Shown here one piece after another: positions 50,314 through 61,900 of a stretch of 64,000 nt of DNA. The translations under genes were made by a program, and so were the position numbers. The DNA is from Climacteris rufus (Eukaryota; Chordata; Aves; Passeriformes; Climacteridae), in contig VZRZ01008555.1 of NCBI GenBank assembly GCA_013398175.1, positions 3,511,968 through 3,575,967 of the forward strand, given 5' to 3'. The notes under the pieces are model-generated. The model was not told the origin of the DNA. It was given only the letters and a program-made list of their open reading frames with translations, and made no database searches. Each line of letters starts with the position of its first letter. Within the stretch, counting starts at the first letter, position 1.

Positions 50314-51740
50314 CCCTAACCAGAATCATTGTCTCAGAGGGCAGTGTGCTGAGCTCCCTTCCACCATTGTCGAGGCCTGCTTGCTGTGGCTTTAGCCTCG
50401 CACACTGCCACAACCCACGGCACTGCTTGCACGGCTCCGGCCTCTTTTTCCACACCGTAGCACGGAGCCTGCATGGAATGAACAGCCAGTGCCGTGCTGT
50501 GGCAGCTCGGAGGGGAGGGGGCCTTTGTCATGCAGATTAAAGCACTTGCATTCAGACAGACACTTCCTTGGCACAGGCTGGGATCTTTCTGTAGCTTTTC
50601 CTCTTTGCTTAGAATCTTCAGCAATATTATTTCTATTCCTTGTTAGTATAGGTGTCTAGCATGAGCTTACTTTTCATTCAGAGACTGCATTCACTACACA
50701 ATGGTTCATTTACAAAGATGCACCAGAGAGCACGATCAGAAAAATGTGGGTGGGGTGACAAAGAGTGATACCCTTTGCTCTCAGTGGTTATAATAATGCT
50801 TTGCTCTTGCACAGCGTAGGAATCCCAGGGTTATAGGGCACCTTGTTAATGTTAAACACTCCTGACTTTTAGACTGTCTTTACTGGGTAATAAAAATAGA
50901 AAATGTTCTTACCTGGTGTAGTGAACTCAAGCTGTCCACCTGTGTGTAAAATGTGATAAGGCAGGATTGTACCCACCCTGAGATAGTTAATGGAAGGAAA
51001 TCCCTCCTGGAAGCTGGTAATGGGAATGGCCTTGTCCAACTACACAAGAGTAAATGTGACCTGTACCTTGCCTTCCAGAGATTTTCCATTTAAATATATC
51101 TGGTCTTACTTGCTGCAAAATACTCTGACATTGATTTTAGCCAAGGATGAGTGTGGTCATCACTTCTGAGCCCATCAAGCTCTAGGAGCAATATTTCAGA
51201 GGCAAACAAACATCCTAAATGTTAAGTACCTCGAGGATGCTAAGAGCTACTGAAAATCTGTCAGAATCTCCAGGTTGGTGGCACAGGTAGGACCATCCTG
51301 GAGGTCTGTCCTTCTTCCCAGTTCCACAATCAGCCCACATACCAGCTGTGTTGCTCACTCTGCTGCTGCAATGGTGATGGCTTAGATATTTACTCCATAT
51401 AACGGTGACCCTTGGAAATTGTAACATGATAAAAATACTGGAGGATTGTCTGGGTTATTTCTTATGTGCAGCTTTTTCAAGCTATTTGCAGAAGAAAGAA
51501 GTCCTTGATGTAGTTCCAATGTACACAAAATCACGGAGACCACTATAGTAAAATAGTGAAATGGACCCTCTATGAATGATGTTCATATGCATCAACAACA
51601 CCCACAACACCCTGTTTGAACATAAGAATCTGTTACAGGGTTGTCATTGTGGGTGTAAAAACAAAGACAATTACTAATGCCTATCAGCTGAAAATGTTAT
51701 TGAATTATTTTTATTAATATTTTCTGATAACTTCTGTTGC
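50314..51740. other. Intergenic, no gene recognised
   Basis: The first 200 bases are moderately GC-rich, which may be a continuation of the island split by the LTR. The remainder is AT-rich with only chance frames. Confidence 0.6.
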
Positions 51741-52050
51741 CCTGAGTTTTGCAGCTCTTCAATGTTTTCATTTTTCTGTAACAGTTTCTCACGCATTCTC
51801 TGTAAACATAGCCATGTTTTTCTAACTGTGTTCTATTGTTTGCATTCCTTTCTCCTGGGCGGAGATATTTGATGGATATTTCCTTTGACCACTGTGATTG
51901 AGGGGCAGCAAGTTCTCCCTCCAATCCACAGTGGTTTCTAAGAGGATATACAAAATAAAGTCCGGGGAGTGCTCCCCAGAGTTTTGGCTCTGTCTCTCCA
52001 ACGTGTGTCTTTCTTTCGTGTCCAAGTGTGACAAACTTCTCCAGTGGAAA
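51741..52050 (+). mobile_element. ERV LTR, family A, copy 2 (solo, approximate ends)
   Basis: Homologous to the LTR at 45.5 kb from TCTGTAAACATAGCCATG (51799) on. Shared blocks are TTTGCATTCCTTTCTCC, a GATGGATAT block, CCTTTGACCACTGT, CTCCAATCCACAGTGG and TTTCTAAGAGG. AATAAA is at 51954-51959, followed by a T/C-rich tail (TCTGTCTCTCCAACGTG). It has the same plus orientation as copy 1. Divergence between the copies is obvious (substitutions and indels), so they are old, independent insertions. The ends were not resolved. Confidence 0.78.
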
Positions 52051-55000
52051 TTATGCAAATGCCTGTCAAGGAAGGCTCCAGGTGTCCTGGTTCATGAACT
52101 TAAAAAACAAAAGCAACTTTGCTTTGATCTGCAGTGCAGACTTTTCACCTTGATAGGCCAGATTCCAGTTTTCTAGATGTCACCTAAAGCACTTTGTCTT
52201 AGGAAATCCACTAATTTCCATCTCATACTAACTACCCCAGGCTACCCCTCAGTTTAGACTCAGAAGTACTGAGCAAAGAAGTCATGCTTTACTTTTTGCA
52301 GAGATGAAGAACCACTCAACAATATCACATTTTCTTTATTATAGTGCTAACACTATGTAACTCTCTTTAGAGGAGGACACTTGTGGATTTATTAAGCTCC
52401 TCACAGTTTTTGAGCAGTTCATGAAGGGAATAAATGAAAAGGAACTTCAGAAAATAAGAGATGTGCTCTTTTTCCTACCATGTATTTTTCAGTTTTTTAA
52501 AGCATTTAATTGCCTACTGAAAAAGGATTGGAACACAATGTGCAAGTAAGGGCATTTAAAAATATATAGCATCAGTTTAAATGCCACATCTTAAAGTCAG
52601 ATGGTTACTCTCAAATGTAGCATGAATTCTGTAGTCTGTAACCAGCCAAAGACCCCAATATTAGAAAACTGGTCCACATATCAGCTTCAAATTTCTTCTC
52701 AGAAAACCGAAGTGGAAATTATTCTTATCCAGAAGGCATTTGTAGTCAACATTTTATTCCAGTTAAATGTTTCTTTAATTATTTCAAAGTATATCTTTCT
52801 ATTTTTATCACCATTGATTAGCCAAAACAAATCAATTTGTGTGTTAAATTAAAGAACTTCTCATTGAATGGAATTAATTTTTAGCCAGCCTCTCATTTCT
52901 AAATCCCAGTACTGCTAAAACACCTGCCTTGTAGCAGATAATAGTTTCTTTTTCTTAATATGCACAGATGTCTTGGAATAAAAGAGAATAAGGATTTGGA
53001 GGGACTTATCTAGTAGGTTCAAATAACAGCTCTTTTACTGAGTGTTTGTGTGGGTTTTTTTAAATAATGGAAAGAAAAGTGAGCCAAGGGAACATTATTT
53101 TGTATTAAAGGTAGGAGGTCTAACCCAAATGTCATGAAATGCAGAGCTTTTTCCTCTGCAATTGGTGAGCTTTGGACCAAATGCCAGGCTTGCAAAATGC
53201 AGCAGTCTGTGTGGCAGTCCTGACCCCACTGCCTGACTCGGGGCTGGAGCTGCTGCCCAGACCAGCAACTCCAACTGTGCTGCCAAAGATCTCTGTGTGA
53301 ATGGGGATCACGGTCCTGTTTGCATTTCCAGGCTGTAGCTGGGAACCATTGGGCTGGGTTGAGTTGGGAGACCTCTGGTAAGAGTGGGCATCGTTCCCTG
53401 CTGGGACAGGTGCCTGCAGTGCCATGGTGCAGAGGGCTAAGGCAGGCAGTGCAGCCTGCTGCTGCTCCAGGGGTGCCACCCTAAGGACATGGGCATCTCT
53501 GGCAGGCATCATCACACAGCAGGTCTGAGAATTAAAAAAAAGGGACAGTTGTGCCATTTCACATGGTTTCCAGGCGTCTTCTTTCACAGAAATTTTTTAA
53601 TAGTGTAATTTAGTTACTTGCAACTGACTTGCTAACAGAACTCACAAACGTGAGTTCTGTGCTGCTGAAGGACAGCCCTGGTGACTTAAGTTATTGCTTC
53701 TGCTTCAGGGAATGATCAACAAACCCCTTCCCCATGCAGTGCTGGCAGCCTGCCTCCACTCTGGCCAGCAGGATCACTGTCTCTCAAGCATGAGAATGAG
53801 TTACTTGAAAAGAGTGTGGGACTGAAGAGTCTCATCTCACCCCAGCTTTATTCCTCAGTCTGGAAAGATTGTTAACGTTGGCTGAATGTGCTGGGATCAC
53901 TGTGGCTTATCTGCAGGCTCTGAGGCTTGTCTGCACCTTGCTGCGATGTCAGGTCCTTGCTATGCGCTCTGCTGCCCTTTCTAAGGTGAAGCTTGTTGCT
54001 TAAAAAATGAAATTTATTAAACCTAAAGCTGACCAAGTCTTCCACTCCCCAGACTGTGAAGATCTCTCCTATGGCACACGCAGTCCATGATGGGTTGTCT
54101 CCTGCAGGCTGCACACTTAAAAGCAAGCAATAGATGCACTGTTTTCACCCAGCTCTGAAGAGCATAACCTAATAAAGACTTAAAAGCGGTTGTGAACCTG
54201 CACAGGAATACCAGGCATGGGTACAACTGGGTCCTGCCTCTGCTCAGACACTGGGACTTCTGGTGAAATGCAGCCAAGAGCAAAGAGGGGTCACCTGCAG
54301 GCTGCAAATCTGAGAATTTCTTGAGGGTGAAGGATTGAGTAAATCCCCAGAGAGACCCTTACATGTGGTCTGACATCTAGACAGGACTCATAAAACGTTA
54401 ATAAGTTCTCTGTGCTGCCTTTCTGAAGAGCTGTGTTTTCCTCTGTAGCAGTGCAAAGCCCTTCCCTCTATGTCTTCCCCCTTTGGTTCCCATGCACTGT
54501 TGGGGCTGTGGGCTCATAGCTCTCTTTCAGCATTCAAATCTTTCTATCTGCTCAGTGAGCATGTGTTGTCTGCCTCTCCTTTCTTAGTGGAGCCCATGAA
54601 ATGTGCATGAGCATGGAGAGCTGGATGGGGAGGCCAAGAGCCACTCTGTTAGCAGGGAGCACTCCCATACCTACCCTGGAGGAGATGGCTCTGCCCCCAC
54701 GACGGCCGAGGAAGGCAGGACATGTGTGAGCCTGCACCGTGCTCAAAGGGCTGAATTCCCTTGGTGTTTGTGTTTCAGGATGACTAAGGAAATGGAAGCT
54801 GTGATTAAGCCTTGTCTTCAACACTGCAAAGTAATGTCCTCATACAAAACTGAAAGCCGCAACCTTTCTTGCAGCTCTCTAGCTGTAATTATCTTTGGAA
54901 TAGCAGAAAGGGAAGAAAAAATCATATTGTTGTTTCCATTAATGGATGTCCTTCATTGAAGGACATTATCACAACAGAGGTAGTGGAGGTGAGCTGAAGC

Positions 55001-55553
55001 TGAAAGACCAGATGCTCAGGTGGTGTAAAATGGTTTTACTTTAGTGGAAATCAGTGGAGCTTCATTGCTTTACCCTTTACGATCTGATTCATAAGCCCTG
55101 ACACCTTGTGTCCTGTTTCTGACTGCTAGAATCACTTTTTCTCTTAACTAACACTTTTAGGGTGTTGTAAAAGAACTTTCTCTAAATTTAACAAAGAGGA
55201 AATTAAAACCTTGTGAACTAACAGATTTAATGCTGTGGCTTATTCTAATTCAGTCCTTGGGCAATTTGCTTTGAGAAACTATTATGACAAAACCTGGGGG
55301 AGAGGATTTTAAATAAAAATCCAGCTGGATCACATAACCAGACCTTTCTTACTTGAAAAAAACCCCACCACTTTTGTTTTTGAAAGTAATTATGTAATAC
55401 AAACTCTTTTCAGTTGCCAATATCTCAAAGTCAGCCCTGAGATAAAGGCGTACCTTATGCATTGGGATTTTTCCCAGGCCACGTCTGTTACATCCCATCA
55501 GTGCCCTGAGAGGCTTCCCAGCCCCTTCCCCACCTGGTTCAGTTGTGGGTGGT
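52051..55553. other. Intergenic, no gene recognised
   Basis: AT-rich to about 53.1 kb. A GC-richer patch at 53.1-53.6 kb leaves a 151-codon minus-strand frame (53587-53132) open, with no recognisable domain and no visible splice context. No named repeat was found. Confidence 0.55.
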
Positions 55554-55672
55554 GGAGGAGAGGAGGGGAGGGGAGGNNNNNNNNNNNNNNNNNNNNNNNN
55601 NNNNNNNNNNNNNNNNNNNNNNNNNNNNNNNNNNNGAGGAGAGGAGAGGAGAGGAGAGGAGAGGAGAGGAGA
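55554..55672. repeat. GAGGA/GGGGA purine satellite with assembly gap
   Basis: GAGGAGAGGAG-type units occur on both sides of 59 undetermined bases (55577-55635). The plus strand is entirely purine through the visible part. The true repeat length is unknown because of the gap. Confidence 0.95.
55577..55635. other. Assembly gap (59 N)
   Basis: Undetermined bases lie inside the GAGGA tract. The estimated length may be wrong, as often happens with long purine repeats. Confidence 1.
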
Positions 55673-56212
55673 GCTCTCCAAGCCTGGCAGTGTTGTGCCT
55701 TGCTCGCTGCTGGCCCCTTGGCCCACGGCCATGCCATCTTCTCACTTGGTCTTGCCATCGTGGAGTTTGAGTTCCTGCAGGTTCTGCACTTCTGCCTTGT
55801 GTTTGCTTGATGTTACCTGTGTTTAACCCAGTATCCCAGGTGAGGGATACTGTGACAGCCCTCAGCACTGCCTGTGTGGGAGGTGGAAGAACACAGAGCA
55901 GGCTCTCACCCTCTCACCCTCCGTGTCACCACCTAAGCACAACTCTGCTGTCAGTCTGCTTGTGTCACCACCTTACCCCCAGATGTTCCTCACCTTCAGC
56001 AAAACTTGGCTGAGTATGATGCTGTGCCAGACATTCACTTCCAAATGTGCATGGCAGCACTTGGAAAAAATGTAAGAGAAAGAGATGAATAGATTTCATA
56101 GCCCATTTTTTTCTAAGAATCTAATAAGCAGAGCTAGACGTGAGGGTCTCAGCATACCTCACAGTTTGGAGAGAATGAAATAACACAAATAATATTTCCA
56201 CAAGTGCAGATA

Positions 56213-56266
56213 CCCACTTTTGGACCAGATGATTCCCAGAGGTCCCTTCCAACCTCCACCCTTCTG
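56213..56266 (+). mobile_element. Short CR1 3'-terminal fragment
   Basis: TTTGGACCAGATGATTCCCA followed by GAGGTCCCTTCCAACCTCCA and CCTTCTG matches the sense 3' end of CR1 elements (GGACCAGATGA, then GGTCCCTTCCAACCT). Only the last ~50 bp are present, on the plus strand. Confidence 0.75.
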
Positions 56267-56810
56267 CAAACCTGGGCTGGGAGTCTGGTGCCATCAGGTG
56301 TGGGGATGCAACCACAACCTCCAGGTAAAGTGTGCTCACAGAGGGCTGGACCTTCCCTCAGGGTGAATAGTGTGGCTGTGCTGAGGGGGCACAGTCTCTG
56401 CAGCAGGCCTTGCACAGACACTTCAGTTTTCCCTTCCCCTCCCCCTGGCTGGAGATGTGTGGGACTGCTTTTTCCTTCCCAGTGTACAGATGATGTCATT
56501 GCAATCACCATGACATCATTTTCCAGGAGGGGAAAGAGGAGCAAGACTTGCTTGTGCCATACTTCCCAAGTGGGTTTGCTGCTGGAAAGTCTTGGGAGTG
56601 CTGATGCAGAGTGAAACTGTCAGCATCCCTCATAAAAATTCTATACAGCAAAGATCAAAAAGGAATCAAATCCATCAGTGGATGAAATGGTAAGGCTGGA
56701 GTAAACTGAATTTGAACACCAGCAGGCTTGATTCGATGGTATTGTTAATTGAAGACTAAGTCAAAAAATTAATAAAATTACAGGATTTCATGTAATCTCT
56801 GGCCAATAGT

Positions 56811-56909
56811 AAAAAAAAAAAAAAAAATCTTGGTTCTTGGCCGTGGAAAACCATCTGTCTCATACCTAGCAGGGGTTTGCACCTAAGTGATCTTTTTTTT
56901 TTTTTTTTT
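56811..56909. repeat. A17 and T17 runs facing each other
   Basis: Seventeen As at 56811-56827 and seventeen Ts at 56893-56909 are separated by 65 bp. They could pair as a hairpin stem or be two independent retroposon tails on opposite strands. Confidence 0.8.
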
Positions 56910-57512
56910 CATTCTTGATCTGCTTGCAGTATGAGTTATTCCATACCCTGGATTTCCTCTCTCTCTGCCTCCTGTGAGGCTGAACCAGTCACATATGTCA
57001 GGTTTCAGCAGGCAGCAGGCTGCCTGCCCAGGTACCAGATTTAATGAAAATTCTGTTTTTTCCCTTTTAAGCAAGCCAGTTACCATCCCCTGTGTGTGCA
57101 GGAAAGACACGATAGTGTCTCAGGCCAAGAGCTGTCTCATCAGTGACAGACCCCTGGCAAAGGGCTGTCAGGGACAGCGGTGTGTTCGTGAGTGTCCTGC
57201 CCTGCCTGGATCCTGAGGATTTACTGTGCTTGCTGTCATCTCTATGAAGGTCCCCTTCATTTCTATTTCCTACCTCAGTATATTATCCTGGTTGATACAC
57301 AAAATGAGAAAAGCTATTAGTACCACAACTGAACTGTAAACTGCACTTAGGTATTTATAGGTGTACAACTATAAACACCACAGCCCTCAAATTTATTTTT
57401 TTTTTTCTCTTTTCTCCAGTCCTTAAAGAAAGGGTTTCTTCCTCAGGAACTTAAGAAGTGAGGTTCAAAATTTGTAGTATTGAGTTAACTGATTTTAGCA
57501 TGCCAGGTTTGC

Positions 57513-57530
57513 ATTATTATTATTATTATT
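57513..57530. repeat. (ATT)6 microsatellite
   Basis: Six consecutive ATT units on the plus strand. Confidence 0.95.
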
Positions 57531-58499
57531 CATCTTCCTTTGGTTTGTAAGATAGAAGACCAAGAGTTGTTTTAATAAAGGAGATGTCCTTAGCACAGGA
57601 TAGCCCTTACCACAACAAGATATTCTCTGCTGGAAGGGAAGAAATTACCTTCCTCATTGTAGGAGCTCTGAATCACAGAGAGAGCTGGAACCACTGTGTG
57701 GACTAAAAGTCAGGAGGGAATAATGATAAAAAAAAGGAGGGCATGAGGTTTTGTCTATTTTTTGTGCCATGAGTTGTAAAGATGAAATGTTCAGCAATAC
57801 TTGAGGCTCAGGCATGTGGCAGTAGGAGACTGTTCAGGAAGGCAGCGCTGCTGGGAGGTGGGATATGGCCCCAGTCCTTGCACCCACCTCACTCATCCCT
57901 GCAGACTGCCCTGCTCTGTCCATGGCAGAAGCTCTCAAGCATCATGGGCCATGTGACGCCACAAGGGAGGGACAGCAAAGTCATGAGCTTACCAACTTGA
58001 TAGTGTAGGTGAACCCTGGTTCTCACTTCTCCATCCCACAAGACATTGCATCAGTCATCTAAGGATCTCTACTGCTACTGCAGTGACAACAGCTACCCTA
58101 AAATAAGGCTAAATAATGCCATGTCACTGTGATCAAGCTTAAGTCTGGATTATTACATTTTACTGAAGTGTTTAATGCAAGGGTGGTGGCATTTCCTGTG
58201 GTAGCCTGACCCAGAGTGACTCCGATGAGATTGTTGCCCAGCTCAGTCCTGTTAAAATGTTTCTGATTCTTTCAGCCCCATTAGAAACAGAGGTACTGAA
58301 GACACAGTCCAGCTGTAGTCCTGTCCAGTCATAATCCAGTCCAGCCATAGTGAAACTCAGCCAGCTGGCTCATCCAACTGCAGTTCAGAGGTCAGAAAGT
58401 CTCACCAGAAATAAATTAAGGATATGAGAAGAGCGAGGTAGAAGAGGAGAAGAAAAGTAAGTAATAAATTTTTTCAAAATTCAAGAATGTTTTCTACTT

Positions 58500-58935
58500 C
58501 CTACCAGGCCTTCAAGCAGGGCAAGGATGCTGTGTTACCAGGGACCTCTGGAGAGCAATGGGTACAAGCCCTGCTTGGTCAGGATCACCCACAGCGGGTC
58601 ACCTAGGACTGTGTCCAGTTGGGTTCTGAGCATCTCTGAGGTTGGAGACTTCACGATCTGTTCCAGTGCTCAACCACTTCCTGCAGTAAGAGGAGTACTT
58701 TAATAATGTTAAAACATAATTTCCTGTGTTTCAGATTAAAGCCTCTGGTCCTGTCACTGATGACCATGGAGAAGAGCCTGGCTCTGTTCTCTGTAGTCTC
58801 TCCCCATCAGTTAAACATTGATAAGATCCTGCTGAGCCCTCCCTTCTCCAGGCTGAACAGCCCCACCTCTCAGCCTCTCCTCGTGATGGATGTTCCAGTC
58901 CCTTCATCATCACTGTGACCCTCGCTGCAGTGTGC
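58500..58935 (-). mobile_element. CR1 LINE fragment
   Basis: The plus strand reads as the reverse complement of CR1. Blocks in order are CACCTAGGACTGTGTCCAG, GGGTTCTGAGCATCTCTGAG, GGAGACTTCACGATCTGTTC, AATTTCCTGTGTTTCAG, AGCCCTCCCTTCTCCAGGCT, GAACAGCCCCACCTCTCAGC and CTCTCCTCGTGATGGATGTT. The last set is the conserved CTCCAGGCTGAACA motif of CR1. The element lies on the minus strand, diverged and with no open reverse-transcriptase frame. The left limit is approximate. Confidence 0.92.
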
Positions 58936-61900
58936 CCACCTCCTCCTTGTGCTGGGGAGATTCCCAGATTCCAGGTTCTGTAACAGCAGTGTGGGTTTTG
59001 CTTGCAAATCCTCTGTGTGCTGTCAAATAATAAAGTAGCCATTGCTCAGCAGAGTCAATTTTGAAAGAAATTAATTCATAGGCAAAGCCGTTTTAGGCTA
59101 AAAATTAACTCTTGCATGGGAGTGGAAAGGTGTCTGTTTGGTGGCTGCACTGAGATACACAGGTTATAGCAGATGCTTCATGCTTTTATTGAATGCACAT
59201 CTGTACACAAATAACCAAAGCACTAATAATGTGTGCAAGAGAATGGAGGCCATTTGGAAACCTGTATAATTCTGATGGAGCATAGAATGGAGAATATTTT
59301 TTCTCTGGCCATGTGCTTCATCAGACTAGTCCATTTTAGCTATCCTTGAATAGACTTTGATCTTTTATAAATGTGCTTGATATTCAAATTATTTTGCCAG
59401 TGGTTAAGTAAATACATTTCCTCTTAGAATTTGCTTATGTTCCCCAAGATAATCCATTGTTCATGCTGCAGGAAAAGTCCCCCAGCTCATACAATGTGAT
59501 TTTGCTTTCTGAGCATCTGACTGCCAATTCTTTCATGCATTTCAGTTTGGCCAAGCAGACATTTCCTGAGAGCCATACGATTAATGTCTGTCTCCAGAAG
59601 TATTTATGATGCTTTTCTGCCAGATGGATTAGCAAAAAGTTAGTTAGTAAAAACATTACTTGAAAGTGAACAAAGTCTTTAGTGTGTCATCTAAGCATCC
59701 AAAGGTGGAAATGGGATGTGATCTAAGCATTATGTACCTGTCAAGGCTGTAATAGCTCTCTTTTATTGGAAACCAGAGCATCAGTGACTGTGGTGACTGT
59801 CAGCTCAGTCCAGAGCTCTCTCACAGCTGTGTTGAGCAGCTGTTGAGCAGCACCACAGCTCTTGCATCTGACTCACCAACCTGGTCAAAGTCAGTCTTGT
59901 CCGTGGCCACTTACGACAAGACAGAGATAAAGACATCCATGTTTATTCCAATATTTTTTTCAGTACAGAAGGTAGACCTATTTGCACCTAGCAAGACTAT
60001 TAAGATTCAAAGACTAGCCTCTAGGCACTTATGTACATACATGTACAAAGGAGAAGGTTTATTCCTGAAAAAAAATCACTATTACAATGCAAAAGAGTGG
60101 CACTAAAATGTAATCATCTCTGAAAGAAAAAGGACAGTGCTGCTCCCTGTCAGGCTAAGGAAGGAGGAGAAGGACTGGGCCCCATTTCATTATATGACCT
60201 GGAATCAGCAATCCAATATCTTTGTGGGCAAAGGTATCTCTTATGTGGAAATCTATAAACATCTCCTTTTCCACCTTTGTGACAGAAAGAAGAATTGAAC
60301 TGATTTCAGTTTTCCTCTTCTTTAAAATGAGGATATGGTTGCTTTATGTCAGTTAAAGACTTAATCTTTTCCAAATGTATTTGGGATATTAAAAGTCTAG
60401 TACAAAAATATTGGCTTCAGATTTGTATTTTCATCTAGCACCCAGTACAGAGTGATGCATTTGTGTCGCTGGAAGCCTAAAGGGTCACACCATCCAAATA
60501 ATGATTGCTCATCAGAGTGCTGCTAATGTTGCTTTGCATATACAATTTAAATAAACTGTATTGAATTAACAGCTCCTTGGTAGAACCACTGATTTTAGGG
60601 GTTGGGTTTTTTTCTGTTGCAATTATATCACTGAAGTGTAAACGACTAAACATTTTGAGACACAAGCCAGACTTCAGAGGTTTTGCAAATTCAAGTGAAT
60701 TTTGAAAGATACTTTAATGAAGTCAAATGATAAGCATTTACTATTATGACTACAACAAGAATATTTCTTCATATTTGGCTTAGTATAGTATCTAAACAAA
60801 GGTTCAGGAATATGTCTTGGGGACCAAATTCCTCTGGAAGGAACCAGTGAGATTCCTTCCTCATTTTTCGCTCTGTCACGCTTCTACTGAGCTGGTTGAA
60901 GAACCTACCAATGCCCTTGTGTCATTTTGAACTTTCCAGCTCCCACTGGCACCACTTTATATAGCACAAAGCAATTTGTTTTCATTACAAAGGACATTAA
61001 GGTGGTGTAGCTGAAATTGTTCTGTGCCCTAAATCTGTATAATTTGTTGCTCTTGAGCAATTCAGCTCAGCTTCCATTAGCACAGACTGACATCAACAAA
61101 CCATTTCATCTTCCAGGCCTGTCACATCAAGTATTTTTTACAATACTGTTATAACTTCATTTCAGAAAGTGACTGTGACAAAGAAGGGGTTGCATTAGAC
61201 TCAGTGTCAATAGCAATCTGATTTGCTTTTCAGAAACTTCATTAGCCAAAAATACATTAGAAAGTGATGTGCACAGCATAGGCAGTTCAAAACCACTGAG
61301 AAATGAAGTTCTCTCACACAGCAGTGTATGCCCCAGCAGCTGCACCCTTGGCCACAGATGATTCCTTAGCAATGCCATGAACACTGCTGGTCCCATTCTG
61401 TCTCCTCTTATCACCAGCCAGGAAAACACTTGTTTCCAAACCAGTATTGTCTAGAGTTGCTTACATTCCTGTCACATGCCTGCTTTTCAAGTGATTGGGC
61501 ATATTCAGGTTTTACAAACAGGAGGTTAAAATCCAAGGAAAGCAGTGTCGTGGAGTAAGATGGGTGCAGGCTTTGGTGGGAGGGGTGTGGGCAAGAGCCT
61601 CAGCAACCAGTACAGTACAAGGGCTGCTGGTGTTTTCTATGGTCTGGAGGCACTGGAAAAGTTGAGACAAAAATATCCATTTTTTTTATACTTTTCTTAA
61701 CATAATGCATTATGTCTATTGCCTCTCTGCTCACGAGACAGTTCCTTTGCATGTTTCAAGTCCACTGAATGCTCGTGGTGCATTGCACTGGTTGCTCCAA
61801 AGTCACTTCTAAGATGCAGCTCTTCTTAGAGCTGGCCTGCCTTGTGTGGGCCAGAACAGCTTTGAATTTGGCTTCCTTTAAATGCCTCATGTTTTAGAAG

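Larger units (their letters stand above)
55673..58499. other. Intergenic, mostly unannotated
   Basis: Contains a short CR1-like 3' end at 56.21-56.27 kb, an A17/T17 pair at 56811-56827 and 56893-56909, and an ATT microsatellite at 57513-57530. No coding gene is recognised. Confidence 0.6.

Noticed and set aside
45433..52050. A complete provirus bounded by the two family A LTRs
   Set aside because: The interval contains a CR1 fragment and an opposite-strand LTR of another family. There are no recognisable gag, pol or env blocks, and the LTRs are too different from each other.
53132..53587. 151-codon minus-strand frame
   Set aside because: It lies in a GC-richer patch, shows no domain or homology I recognise, and has no supporting splice or poly(A) context.
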